This document shows, in pieces, positions 53,621 through 62,157 of a stretch of 64,000 nucleotides of DNA. Where the stretch lies: NCBI GenBank assembly GCA_020847175.1, contig JADLCM010000003.1, positions 1 to 64,000 of the forward strand. Direction: 5' to 3'. The translations under genes were made by a program, and so were the position numbers. The first letter of the stretch is position 1. Each line of letters begins with the position of its first letter. The notes beneath the pieces were generated by a model, which was not told the DNA's origin, did no database searches, and saw nothing but the letters and a program-made list of their open reading frames with translations. The DNA is from Phycisphaerales bacterium. Lineage in GTDB: Bacteria > Planctomycetota > Phycisphaerae > Phycisphaerales > UBA1924.

Positions 53621-54436
53621 GTGCTCCTGCCCCCTCAAGGCTCCGTCCGCGTCCGCTGGCCTCGCCTCCCGGAGGCCCGCGCGCTCGCCGAGGCGGTCGC
53701 CCGCGCCGACTTCTCCCGCGCAGCACCCCTGAAGGTGAGTGAATCGCGCTCCGTGCTCATGGCCCGGCTCGGCCCCGCCGGGGCGCCCCTGGTCTTCAAG
53801 ACCAGAACCTTTCCCTCGGCCCTTGACCTCGCGCGTGCCGCGCTGGGGCGGGGAGCGTTTGATCGCGAACGCCGAGCCTCGCTCTGGCTGAGCGCGCGAA
53901 AGTTCTCCACCCCGGTGCTGTGCGCCCACCTCGCCGGGACGCGATCCGGCCGGCGCATCGAAACCCTGGTCTTCCAGGGGCTCGAAGCCCCCTCGCTCCT
54001 CTCGCTCATCCGCGATCGCGACCCGCTCCTTGACGATGTGGCCGGGCCCCTGGGCGCCCTCTGGGCGCGCCTCCTGCGTTCCAATCGCTATCTCGCCGAC
54101 GCCAAGCCCTCCAACCTGCTGGTGCAATCGGGCGACCCCGCGCGCGCCGATGGGCCGGCCTGCCGCCTCTGGCTCGTGGATGTCGGTTCGCTCCGTCGGC
54201 TGCCCCCCGTCGGCGAGGGGCGGGCCCTCGTCCGCATGATCCGCGACCTGTCCCTGGAGCCCATCGGCCTCGGCGCCCCCGCGCCCGAGCGCTGGCTCGC
54301 CAACGTGGCCGCGTGGACCATCCACGCCCTTGTCGGCGCGCCGCCCTCGCAGGCGTTCGTGGCGGGCATCATGGGCCGCGTGCGGCTGGCCGTCTCGCGC
54401 CACCCCGACCCCACACCCCGCGACACCCCCATCTGA
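53621..54436 (+). CDS. WaaP/Kdo-kinase-like lipopolysaccharide kinase family protein
   Basis: About 271 residues from GTG 53621. A kinase-like fold is suggested by LVFKTRTF (ATP lysine), YLADAKPSNLLV as catalytic loop (DxKPSN) and LWLVDVGSLRRL as the DFG equivalent. The length fits the lipopolysaccharide-core kinase clan. No in-frame ATG lies near the start. Its neighbourhood contains two glycosyltransferases and a methyltransferase, so an envelope-sugar substrate is plausible, but specificity is unknown. Confidence 0.7.
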   Translation: MLLPPQGSVRVRWPRLPEARALAEAVARADFSRAAPLKVSESRSVLMARLGPAGAPLVFKTRTFPSALDLARAALGRGAFDRERRASLWLSARKFSTPVLCAHLAGTRSGRRIETLVFQGLEAPSLLSLIRDRDPLLDDVAGPLGALWARLLRSNRYLADAKPSNLLVQSGDPARADGPACRLWLVDVGSLRRLPPVGEGRALVRMIRDLSLEPIGLGAPAPERWLANVAAWTIHALVGAPPSQAFVAGIMGRVRLAVSRHPDPTPRDTPI

Positions 54437-54530
54437 GCCCCGGCGCACGCAGGAGCCCCGACCCTGCACCGGCGCATCCACAGTCCTGCGCGCCGAATAC
54501 CCGCGCGCATCGTCAGGACCTGCCCGCGAT

Positions 54531-55537
54531 TCAACCCGCCCGCTTGCGCAGCACGATCACGTCCTGGTAGTACGCGCCCTGCCGATGAATCGCCTGGATC
54601 TCGAACAGCCGCCCCCACTCGCGCTCGATGTACGCCGTGCTCTGAAACACGTTGCGCCCGTACGCCCGCGCGCCGGGCAGGCTGAACACCACCCGCTCCG
54701 CCGGCATCGGGCGTGTGAGCATCGCGGGCTCGATCACCATCGCCGGCGCCGCCCTGAACGGCAGCGAGAACAAATTGCGGTAGATCGCGTGCTCGCTGCC
54801 CAGGATGCCCCACGTGTGCTCGGTGTGCGTGGACAGGTACGCATACCCGCCCGGCCTGAGCACCCGGCGCAACTCTTCCAGCCAGGGCATCTCCTGCTCA
54901 TCGATGTGGCTGAAGACGCTGAAGGCGTACACCAGGTTGAGCGAATCACGCTCCAGCGGCAGAGGCGGCACGGCCCGGTTGTGAAACACCTCGATCGACC
55001 GTGCACCCGGCACCGCCCCTTCCGGGGGGGGGGGGACACATGGTTTGCTTTCGGCCCGCAGCGCGAGGCGATGTGGGTCTCAACCCACCGGACGTGGGCC
55101 GGCGCGATGTCGCAGCCGATCACCTCCAGCCCATCGCCCTGGCAGGCGAAGTGCCGCAGCACACGCCCCGAGGCGCATCCGAAATCGAGCACCCGCCAGC
55201 CCCTGGGGGGCCCGCCCGCGGGGTTCGCCGGCACGCCCAGGGCGCGCAGGCGCTGGGTGATCAGCAGGTAGTCCTTGAGCCCCGAGAGCCAGTAGTCGTA
55301 ATGGCGCTCGCCGTGGTAGCCCTCGCGGTCTTTGGTCGCCGGAATCGGGAAGGGGTCGCACGGCTCGTACGCGTGCCGATTGGTGAACCCGCCCGCCCCG
55401 GTGTCAACGCCGTCAAACTTCGTCCAGGGTGTCGCGTGAGCGACCGACGAGACCGCACCGACGAGGTCTGAATGGGACCAGTCCGGCCGGGCATCGACCG
55501 AACGATCGGGCTGCGAGAACTGTGCGGAGTTCGGCAT
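54531..55537 (-). pseudogene. SAM-dependent methyltransferase with a frameshift at a poly-C tract
   Basis: From ATG 55537 (MPNSAQFSQPDRS) the frame encodes a methyltransferase N-terminal half with motif I VLDFGCASGRVLRHFAC and VIGCDIAPAHVRWV. Shortly after, the frame turns into nonsense at a run of 12 C. The downstream half continues in another frame to 54531 with SLNLVYAFSVFSHIDEQE, then ELRRVLRPGGYAYLSTHT, a normal methyltransferase second half. A run of 13 or 10 C would join the two into one protein of about 335 residues. The cause is a sequencing error, a real mutation or slipped-strand phase variation. Family members often act on surface glycans or lipids. Confidence 0.8.
55024..55035. 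repeat. 12-base homopolymer (G on plus strand, C in the gene)
   Basis: An uninterrupted run of 12 G lies within a coding region. The two halves of the methyltransferase lie in different frames on either side of it. Such tracts are the classic substrate of slipped-strand mispairing, and also of sequencing errors. Confidence 0.95.
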
Positions 55538-55772
55538 CGTGCCCCCGAGCTTGGCTCTGCCTCAAAACAATTTGCGTTGTCTTGCGGGCGCTCGGCCTTC
55601 CGGGCGCGCCTCCGAGTTCGCGCACGCACCGGGCAACGCGTGAACCGCAGGCAGGGCACGTGCTTCGGTCTCTCGGGCTCACTCTGCGGGGGCGCCTGCC
55701 CGGCGGAACGACGCACCCCGCCACTTCCGCACTCCCGCACTGCTTCACTGCTCTACTTCTTCTCCGCCCCGC

Positions 55773-56570
55773 TCACCCCGTCTTCTTGCCGATCACGAAC
55801 CCGAGCAGGCCAAAGACCACAAGGCACCCCGCGAGGCCGCCGGCAATGGGCATGAGGTTCTTCGCGACCATGTCGAACATGTCGCCCGCTCCGCCCGAAG
55901 CCGAGCCTCCCGACCCGATGCCCGTCAGGGCCATGACCAGCAAGGCGCACGCAGCCAGGCAGGCGATGATCGAACCGATCGCCAGCCCGCAGGCAAGGCC
56001 CGAGGCGCCCCCCTGGATCGGGGCGACGGCCATCATGAGCGGGGCCGCGGCTGCGGCGGGCTCCGCCACGCCCGACGACTCGAACAGGTCGCCGGTGGGC
56101 GTGGGCGACGCCTGGTCGCCTTGGCCGTAGACATCCTTGATGAGGTCTTCGCCGAGGCCGGTGTCGTCCGCTTCGCGGGTCAGGTTCATCAGGCCCGAGC
56201 CGCTGGAGGCCGGGTCCATGGCGAAATCCGGGGACGAGGCCGTGCTGCTCACCACGGTCTTGGAGTTCTCATCCGCCTCTTCGGTGACGTCAAAAATGCT
56301 GATGCCCGATCCTTCTTTAGGGGCGTCATCCGCCACCCGCATCGCCGAGCCGGAGCCGCTGGAGGCCAGAGAGATCGGTTCGAGGTCGTCTTCGAGACTG
56401 ATGCCGTCGCCCGCGCCCGAGAGGAGGTCAACCTGGTCGCGCTTGAACATCAGCCGGTCGCGATCGCGGAACTCCTGGAGCTGCCCGCTCTTGACGAGGG
56501 CCTTCACCTCATCGCTCGACTTGCCGAGTTTCTCCGCGGCTTCCTCGAGCGTGTAAAACATCTTCGCCAT
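55773..56570 (-). CDS. HTH/excisionase-like domain protein with C-terminal membrane spans
   Basis: A 265-residue protein. It begins MAKMFYTLEEAAEKLGKSSD, a MerR/excisionase-type helix-turn-helix, with EVKALVKSGQLQEFRDRDRL as the following helix and wing. A long acidic Ser/Gly-rich linker follows, then two membrane spans (about 190-215 and 238-260). Such 'helix-turn-helix plus membrane' proteins are common in planctomycetes. A membrane-tethered regulator is the likely role but is not shown. GGAG precedes the ATG. The 55538-55772 interval after it has no supportable gene. Confidence 0.75.
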   Translation of the reverse strand: MAKMFYTLEEAAEKLGKSSDEVKALVKSGQLQEFRDRDRLMFKRDQVDLLSGAGDGISLEDDLEPISLASSGSGSAMRVADDAPKEGSGISIFDVTEEADENSKTVVSSTASSPDFAMDPASSGSGLMNLTREADDTGLGEDLIKDVYGQGDQASPTPTGDLFESSGVAEPAAAAAPLMMAVAPIQGGASGLACGLAIGSIIACLAACALLVMALTGIGSGGSASGGAGDMFDMVAKNLMPIAGGLAGCLVVFGLLGFVIGKKTG

Positions 56571-56671
56571 GCGCCAACTCCAGTGTGCCCGGGCGACACC
56601 CGCGCCGGACAGGAAGGATAGTCTATCGCGGCCCGCCGGGTCTTGCCCGGGACGCGCGGGCCGGGGGAACG

Positions 56672-57508
56672 ATGCCCAGCGCCAGCCAGAATCACCCCTC
56701 GATGCGGGCCCGGTTCCGGTCGCCCACCCCCCCCGCGCCCATCGAAGCGTACGAAGTGCGGCACCCCGCGGTTCCCGCCCCGCTCGACGGGCTGTCTGTG
56801 CTCCACATTGCCGACCTCCACACCCGCCGGCCCCCGCGGTTCAATCACCCGGTTCGGACGCTCATCCGGGCGCTCCCGCGCTGGCCCACTGACCTGGTCT
56901 TTCTCACCGGGGATTTCATGGACGCCCCGGGCGACGAGCGGGTGGCCCTGCGTGTGCTGCGCGACGTGCTCGACGCCTGCCGCGCCCGAATCGGCGTGTT
57001 CGGGGTCTTCGGCAATCACGACTCGATCGCCTTTCAGCGCGCCGCCCGGGCTCAGGGGGGTGTGCGCTGGCTGATGAACGACCAGTGCACCGTCGAGGGG
57101 ATCAGGCTGGTGGGGGCGAGTTTCCCGGAAGACCTGCCCCGCGCCATGCTCCGATCGGCGAGTGACACCCGCGCCGACCTCACCCTCGGGCTGCTCCACT
57201 ACCCCACCGAAGTCTTCGCGGCGTCGGAGTTCAACATTCCGCTGTGCTTCGCCGGACACACCCACGGCGGGCAGGTACGGCTCTCCCCTCGCCTTGCCCC
57301 GCACACGTCGAGCGACCTGCCCATGGACCAGGCGTCGGGGGTGCTGCGGGTCCGCCAGACCCTCTGCTGCATCAGCCGAGGGTTGGGAGAAGGCGTGGTC
57401 GAAGTGCGATGGAACTGCCCGGCGCAGGCGCCGCTCTATCGCCTGCGCCGGGGAGATCTGCCCGCCTCGCCCCGAGGCGGAGGCGTCACGCGGCTGGCAT
57501 CGTGGTAG
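56672..57508 (+). CDS. Metallophosphoesterase (YkuE-like)
   Basis: A 278-residue calcineurin-type phosphoesterase. All metal motifs are intact: LHIADLHT, TGDFMD, FGNHDSIAF, LLHYP and CFAGHTHGGQ. These coordinate two metals that hydrolyse phosphoesters. There is no clear signal peptide or span, unlike many YkuE proteins, so it may act in the cytoplasm. A GGGGGAA Shine-Dalgarno precedes the ATG. The substrate is unknown; relatives act on UDP-diacylglucosamine or cyclic nucleotides. It converges with the next gene. Confidence 0.9.
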   Translation: MPSASQNHPSMRARFRSPTPPAPIEAYEVRHPAVPAPLDGLSVLHIADLHTRRPPRFNHPVRTLIRALPRWPTDLVFLTGDFMDAPGDERVALRVLRDVLDACRARIGVFGVFGNHDSIAFQRAARAQGGVRWLMNDQCTVEGIRLVGASFPEDLPRAMLRSASDTRADLTLGLLHYPTEVFAASEFNIPLCFAGHTHGGQVRLSPRLAPHTSSDLPMDQASGVLRVRQTLCCISRGLGEGVVEVRWNCPAQAPLYRLRRGDLPASPRGGGVTRLASW

Positions 57509-57524
57509 AACCGTCCGACTCGCC

Positions 57525-58160
57525 TCAATGCTTCGAGGCGCGTTCCACGGCATCCACCCGCCCCCGCACATCAGCGACCGCGTGATCAGTCTCGGCCTGG
57601 ATCGCCTCGCGCTGCGCGACGTCGCCGAGCAGAGGCAGGTTGACGCGGATGTTCCACGCGGCGCTCCTCGCCGCGGCCTCGCACATCACGCCCGCGACCC
57701 CGAGGTCGCTATGCAGGTGGACATTGGTGATCGGCGCCAGGGTTTCGAGCAGGCGGGCCACATCCACCGCCGCGGCGAGCACGCTGCGGGGGGCCTGCAC
57801 GCAGCGCTGGATCGCCCCCGGCAGTTCACGGATTCGCCTCGGATCGTCCGGCGGCAGTTTCGAGAGTTCGCTGTACAGGTCATACGCGCTGGCATCTTCC
57901 TGCGCGAGGCGCAGAAAGAGATTGCGGGCCACGACCAGGCGGCGCGAGGCCGTCTCCAGCGCCTCGGCGTGCTGGGCCAGAGATTTCTTCCCGATCGAGT
58001 AGGCGATCACCATGCTGCCGAGAGCGGCCGCGAGGCCGCCGGACATCGAGGCCGTCGCCCCGCCTCCCGGCGCGGGGGTCTTGGCGCCCAGTTCATCGAG
58101 CAACTCGCGCACCGACATGGACTCAATGGGCTGCATGAGGGTTGTAACCTGAAAAGGCAT
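57525..58160 (-). CDS. Cyclodeaminase / cyclohydrolase family protein (FtcD C-terminal-like)
   Basis: About 211 residues, all helical. It carries the family signature GAKTPAPGGGATASMSGGLA, then GSMVIAYSIGKKS, and GVAGVMCEAAARSAAWNI. This is the formimidoyltetrahydrofolate cyclodeaminase fold, and stand-alone members occur in folate one-carbon metabolism. No FtcD transferase domain or histidine-degradation gene is nearby. The start may also be the Met at 58136 (MQPIESMSVREL). Confidence 0.85.
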   Translation of the reverse strand: MPFQVTTLMQPIESMSVRELLDELGAKTPAPGGGATASMSGGLAAALGSMVIAYSIGKKSLAQHAEALETASRRLVVARNLFLRLAQEDASAYDLYSELSKLPPDDPRRIRELPGAIQRCVQAPRSVLAAAVDVARLLETLAPITNVHLHSDLGVAGVMCEAAARSAAWNIRVNLPLLGDVAQREAIQAETDHAVADVRGRVDAVERASKH

Positions 58161-58220
58161 GGCTGAGAAAGACCAGGCCGGCACGGATCGGCGCGCCGGA
58201 CCCGCGCCGGCGATGCTTGC

Positions 58221-59174
58221 TCATTCTTGGCCCGCAGTTCTCAGACCATCGGGCCGAGGGGAGCCCCGTGCCCGCAAACGCCGCTTGAGGCGCAGCAGTT
58301 GGCGGAGCGCCGGGCCGCGCTGGGTGACGCTCGCGGGCAGGCGCGGCGCAGGGCGAAAGAGACCCGCCCACGCCCCGGCGAAGGCGCGAGCGTGGGCCCG
58401 CGGGCGCCGCCCCGCCAGACGATGCGCCCACGCCCAACCCAGCACGATGCCCTCCCAGCGCGTGAAGCCCCGGGCGTGGCGCCGGCACATCCACACCCAG
58501 TTCCGCGTCGAGAGAAAGAACCAGCGCAGGCTCTTGGTCCGGGCCGCCGGGCTGTCGTGCAGGGCGATCCAGCCGGGATGGAAGTGAACCGCGCCCCCTG
58601 CCCCCAGGAGCTTGAGCGCCAGGTCGGTGTCATTGCGGTAGAGAAAGAACGCCGATTCGTACCCCCCCACCGCCTGCCACGCGCTGCGGCGCACCAGGTT
58701 TGCGCACCCCATGTCGGGCCAGGGCTCCCGCGCTCCGGGCACGCGCCCGAAGGGCCACTCGAACTCCCCTGTTGCCGGGTGTCTCCTGTGCAGCATCACG
58801 CCCGCGAGTTCCGGGCGCGCTGCAAAGAGCGCGATCGCCGACCGGAGCGCCTCCGGCTCGGGCCAGGCATCGTCGTCAAGGATAAGGAGCACGTCGCGGC
58901 TCGCGAGCGCCGCTCCGCGGTTGAACCCCTCCACCCCGAGGTTTCTGTCCAGACGCTCGACCCGCGCCCACGGGGCGGCCTCGCGCGCGACGGCAAACGA
59001 ATCGTCGGCGCTGGCGTTGTCAATGACGATGACTTCGGCCCCGGCCCGGGCATGGGGCTCCACCTCGCGCAGCGTGCGCCGCAGAGCATCGCGCCGGTTG
59101 TAGACGAGGATCACGATGGAGAGGGTGCGCAGGTCGGCACCGGGATCAGACAGGTTGGCCGGGGCGTCGGGCAT
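58221..59174 (-). CDS. Family 2 glycosyltransferase
   Basis: A 317-residue GT-A enzyme. It has TLSIVILVYNRRDALRRTL, then VIVIDNASADDS and LLILDDDAWPEPEAL, the acidic DxD-type site. GVEGFNRGAA and the DMGCANLVRRSAWQAVGGY acceptor region follow. The C-terminus is very Arg-rich with a possible amphipathic helix that could bind the membrane. It is related to rhamnosyl/mannosyl transferases of surface polysaccharide synthesis; specificity is unknown. Confidence 0.87.
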   Translation of the reverse strand: MPDAPANLSDPGADLRTLSIVILVYNRRDALRRTLREVEPHARAGAEVIVIDNASADDSFAVAREAAPWARVERLDRNLGVEGFNRGAALASRDVLLILDDDAWPEPEALRSAIALFAARPELAGVMLHRRHPATGEFEWPFGRVPGAREPWPDMGCANLVRRSAWQAVGGYESAFFLYRNDTDLALKLLGAGGAVHFHPGWIALHDSPAARTKSLRWFFLSTRNWVWMCRRHARGFTRWEGIVLGWAWAHRLAGRRPRAHARAFAGAWAGLFRPAPRLPASVTQRGPALRQLLRLKRRLRARGSPRPDGLRTAGQE

Positions 59175-59269
59175 CGCGCGAGCGACCGTAGGGACGATCT
59201 GGCCCGCGCGCCGCGTCGCCGCCGGCGTTCCTGGGCCGGCCAATCACCATTGCTCGCCGCAGTCCGCAC

Positions 59270-59899
59270 CTACCGGCGCGACCCCTCGAACGCCGCCAGG
59301 ATCGTCACTTCGTCACCCACTGCGCCCGCCGCGACGCCGTAGGTCATGCCGAACTCTGAACGCTTGACGGCGAAGACGGCCTCGATGCCGGCGCGATATC
59401 CCATCTGCCCGCCCACGTCCCGGTCGCCGACCCACTTCAGCGTCGCCTCGATGGGCTTCGTGACGCCCAGCATCGTGAGTTTGCCCTTGAGCAGGTACTT
59501 GCCCTCGTCCTCGGTCTTCTCGATCGACGTACTCGAGAAGGTGATCTCCTCGAACTGCTTGGCGTTGAAGAAGTCGGGCTTGCGGAGGTGCTCATCGCGC
59601 ATGTCATTGCCCGAGTCCACGCTCTGGGCCTTCACCGTCATCTCCACGCTCGACCCCGCGAGGTCCGCAGGGTCGATCGCAAACGTGCCGGACACGTCGT
59701 TGAATCGTCCGTAGACGTTCGACACGCCCATGTGTTGAATCTTGAAGATCACCGCCGAGTGCACCGGGTCCACGTCAAAGACCGACACGCCGGTCTTCTC
59801 GCGGGCTGGCGCCGGCGTCGTCGGGCGGGTGCCCGCCGCCACGAGGGCGACCGAGCCGGCGGCGGTGGCAACGAACGCGGCGAGAGCAAGTTTGCGCAT
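59270..59899 (-). CDS. YceI-family periplasmic protein
   Basis: A 209-residue protein with signal peptide MRKLALAAFVATAAGSVALV. The YceI lipocalin-like barrel begins FDVDPVHSAVIFKIQHMG, with SVEMTVKAQSVDSGN, RDEHLRKPDFFNA and KGKLTMLGVTKPIEATL. The family binds long-chain lipids or isoprenoids in the periplasm and is often tied to redox or acid stress. AAGGAG eight bases before the ATG fixes the start. It is divergent from the DUF1080 gene. Confidence 0.92.
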   Translation of the reverse strand: MRKLALAAFVATAAGSVALVAAGTRPTTPAPAREKTGVSVFDVDPVHSAVIFKIQHMGVSNVYGRFNDVSGTFAIDPADLAGSSVEMTVKAQSVDSGNDMRDEHLRKPDFFNAKQFEEITFSSTSIEKTEDEGKYLLKGKLTMLGVTKPIEATLKWVGDRDVGGQMGYRAGIEAVFAVKRSEFGMTYGVAAGAVGDEVTILAAFEGSRR

Positions 59900-60038
59900 G
59901 CGGATTCTCCTTGGTGGTCGCTCCAACCACCCTGTTCGGTTCACTATTCCCTCGGGTCACGGGCCACGCGCCCGCAGCAGGCGGCTATGCTCCCCCGAGG
60001 GGGGCGGCCGCGCCGCCCGTACCCGTGGAGGTAGCCGC

Positions 60039-61316
60039 ATGCGCCCGCTCGCGATCGCTTCGGTTCTGGTTCTGGCCGCTCCTGCTCTGGCCGACGGGCT
60101 TTCCGCCGCTGACAAAGCCGCCGGGTGGGTCTCCCTCTTCGACGGCGACGATGTCGATGCCTGGCGCGGCTACCGCCAGGAGGGCTTTCCCCAGAAGGGC
60201 TGGGAGGTCGTTGACGGCACGCTTCACGTGATCGGCGGGGGCGGCGGGGGCGACATCATCAGCCGCGAGCAGTACGGCGATTTCGAACTGGAGTTTGAGT
60301 TCAAGGTCGGCCCCAAGAGCAACAGCGGCGTCATCTTCCGCGTCACCGAGCGCCACGGCGCAACCTGGCAGACCGGGCCGGAGTTCCAGGTGCTCGACGA
60401 TGTCGGGTACGGCGTGGACCCGTTGGAGCCCCACGCCGCCGGGGCGCTCTACGACCTCGTCAGCCCCTCGGGCAACAAGGTCTCCAAGCCCGCGGGCGAG
60501 TGGAACCAGGGGCGCATCCGGCTGCACGACGGCCTCCTTCAGCACTGGCTCAACGGCGTCAAGACCGTCGAGATCCGCACCGATGGGCACGAGTGGCGCG
60601 AACTGATCGCGTGGAGCAAGTTCCGCGGGTACGAAGGCTTCGGCGTCGAGCCGCGCGGGCACATCGCGCTCCAGGAACACGGCGACAACGTCTGGTACCG
60701 CAACATCCGGGTGCGCGACCTTGACGCGCCCCTCCCCGGTGAAGTTCGCCTCTTCAACGGGTCGGACCTGACCGGCTGGAAGGCCGTGGTCCCCGACCTG
60801 GCGGCGCAGAACCAGGATCAGTCCGCCCCCTGGCGCATCCAGGACGGCGTGCTGGTCTGCTCCGGCGACCCCGCCGGGTACATCCGCACCACCGATCGGT
60901 TCACCAACTACGTCCTCAAGTTCGAGTGGCGCTTCAACCCCGTGACCAAGAAGCCCGGCAACAGCGGCGCGCTCCTTCGTGTTCAGGAGCCGGACATGGT
61001 CTGGCCGCGCAGCATCGAAGCGCAGCTCATGAGCGGCAACGCCGGCGATTTCTGGAACATCGAAGCGTTCACGATGAAGACCGACGCCGCGCGCCTCAAC
61101 GGACGCAACACCAAGAAGACCCACGGCGCCGAGTTCGCCATCGGCGAATGGAACGAGTACGAGATCATCGTCGCCGGCGGCGATGTGACGCTCAAGGTCA
61201 ACGGCGAGGTGGTGAACCACGCCTGGGATGCCGAAGAAATCGCCGGGTTCATCGCGCTGCAGTCCGAAGGCGCCGAGATCCACTTCCGCAATATCCGCCT
61301 CGCGCCGATCAATTGA
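60039..61316 (+). CDS. Secreted DUF1080 protein (two 3-keto-disaccharide-hydrolase-like domains)
   Basis: A 425-residue protein with signal peptide MRPLAIASVLVLAAPALA. It has two tandem jelly-roll DUF1080 domains. The first contains WVSLFDGDDVDAWRGY and SGVIFRVTE; the second contains VRLFNGSDLTGWKAV and NSGALLRVQEPD, each ending in a strand that reads xxFRNI(R). DUF1080 proteins are abundant in planctomycetes and are linked to degradation of 3-keto-glycosides and other sugars. Double-domain members are common. GGAGG precedes the ATG. Confidence 0.9.
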   Translation: MRPLAIASVLVLAAPALADGLSAADKAAGWVSLFDGDDVDAWRGYRQEGFPQKGWEVVDGTLHVIGGGGGGDIISREQYGDFELEFEFKVGPKSNSGVIFRVTERHGATWQTGPEFQVLDDVGYGVDPLEPHAAGALYDLVSPSGNKVSKPAGEWNQGRIRLHDGLLQHWLNGVKTVEIRTDGHEWRELIAWSKFRGYEGFGVEPRGHIALQEHGDNVWYRNIRVRDLDAPLPGEVRLFNGSDLTGWKAVVPDLAAQNQDQSAPWRIQDGVLVCSGDPAGYIRTTDRFTNYVLKFEWRFNPVTKKPGNSGALLRVQEPDMVWPRSIEAQLMSGNAGDFWNIEAFTMKTDAARLNGRNTKKTHGAEFAIGEWNEYEIIVAGGDVTLKVNGEVVNHAWDAEEIAGFIALQSEGAEIHFRNIRLAPIN

Positions 61317-61442
61317 CCGGCCCGATGACCGCCCTGCGGGCGGCCCGGCACGATCGCATCGACGTATGACGACGGGCGAGCGCCCGCGCGGGCCCGCCCG
61401 GCGGATCGAGGCGGAGTGCTCTCCCGCGCACCCGGGTTCTCG

Positions 61443-61985
61443 CTAAAAGCAATCCGCGCCGGTCAGGGCCGATGACTGGCGGATCCACGCCGCGAGCAGG
61501 GGACCGCCGAGAATCTCCTTTCGGTCGTGCTCGAAGATGTGCAGGTAGCGCACGTGCGTCATCTTCGATTCAATCGGCGGCGCCGGGTCCAGGTACGCCC
61601 CGTTGAAGAACGAGACCTTGACGTACTTCGTGATGCAGTGGAAGGCCATGAACCAGCCCTGGCCCTTGACGCCGTAGAACGGCGTGTTCCAGCGCACGGC
61701 CTTCTGCACCCCGGGGACGAGCCGCATCACAAGGGCGTCGAGGTCCGCCCCGACCTCGCGCTTCCAGCCCGGCATCGCGCGAACGTATGCCTGAACGGGC
61801 GCATCCCCGTCCGCCTTGCCGATCTGCGGGTTCCCGCCCGAAAGCAGCCTCGGGGTATCGGCTTTCTTGGGCGAAGCCGCGGGCTTCGCCTGCCCACGAC
61901 GACCCTGCGGCCTCTTCTCTGTCGTTCGCTGCCGGGGGTTCCCGCTCGAAACTCTGTCACGACTCGGTTTCGGTCGTTTGCCCAT
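61443..61985 (-). CDS. DUF1801 family protein
   Basis: A 180-residue protein. The N-terminal about 60 residues are basic and disordered (NPRQRTTEKRPQGRRGQAKP). The DUF1801 domain follows: VQAYVRAMPGWKREVGADLD, then VRWNTPFYGVKGQGWF and KVSFFNGAYLDP. These small soluble proteins (YdhG-like) have no established reaction. The start codon has a -10-like TATTCT six bases upstream and no Shine-Dalgarno. Confidence 0.88.
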   Translation of the reverse strand: MGKRPKPSRDRVSSGNPRQRTTEKRPQGRRGQAKPAASPKKADTPRLLSGGNPQIGKADGDAPVQAYVRAMPGWKREVGADLDALVMRLVPGVQKAVRWNTPFYGVKGQGWFMAFHCITKYVKVSFFNGAYLDPAPPIESKMTHVRYLHIFEHDRKEILGGPLLAAWIRQSSALTGADCF

Positions 61986-61991
61986 GACCCC

Positions 61992-61997
61992 AGAATA
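61992..61997 (-). promoter_or_regulatory. Extended -10 (TGC-TATTCT) six bases before the DUF1801 start (leaderless)
   Basis: On the minus strand TGC precedes TATTCT, giving an extended -10 match; GGGGTC and the ATG at 61985 follow. The start of transcription should fall on or beside the ATG. Confidence 0.5.
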
Positions 61998-62101
61998 GCA
62001 GAAGTCGGTGCCGGGCGGGGGTATATTCGGCTTACGATTGGTATTTGAGGACAACAACAGGAGATTATTTGTAAATCTGGCATCCGGACACTGATGTCTG
62101 C

Positions 62102-62130
62102 TTGATAAAGACGATAAATCGCTCTATCAA
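62102..62130 (+). promoter_or_regulatory. Promoter-like TTGATA-N17-TATCAA upstream of the cytochrome c/nosZ genes
   Basis: TTGATA (62102-62107) and TATCAA (62125-62130) are 17 bases apart and about 27 bases before the ATG at 62158. They fit -35 and -10 boxes (five and four matches to consensus). The pair is also an inverted repeat, so it could double as an operator. The region is AT-rich for this genome. It is not a standard FNR/DNR site, which would need half-sites four bases apart. Confidence 0.4.
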
Positions 62131-62157
62131 TCTAGATATCTGTTGAGGAGTTGCCGG

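Noticed and set aside
62102-62130. FNR/DNR-type operator upstream of the cytochrome c gene
   Set aside because: The half-sites TTGAT and ATCAA are far more than four bases apart, so the site does not fit. It was kept only as a promoter-like element.
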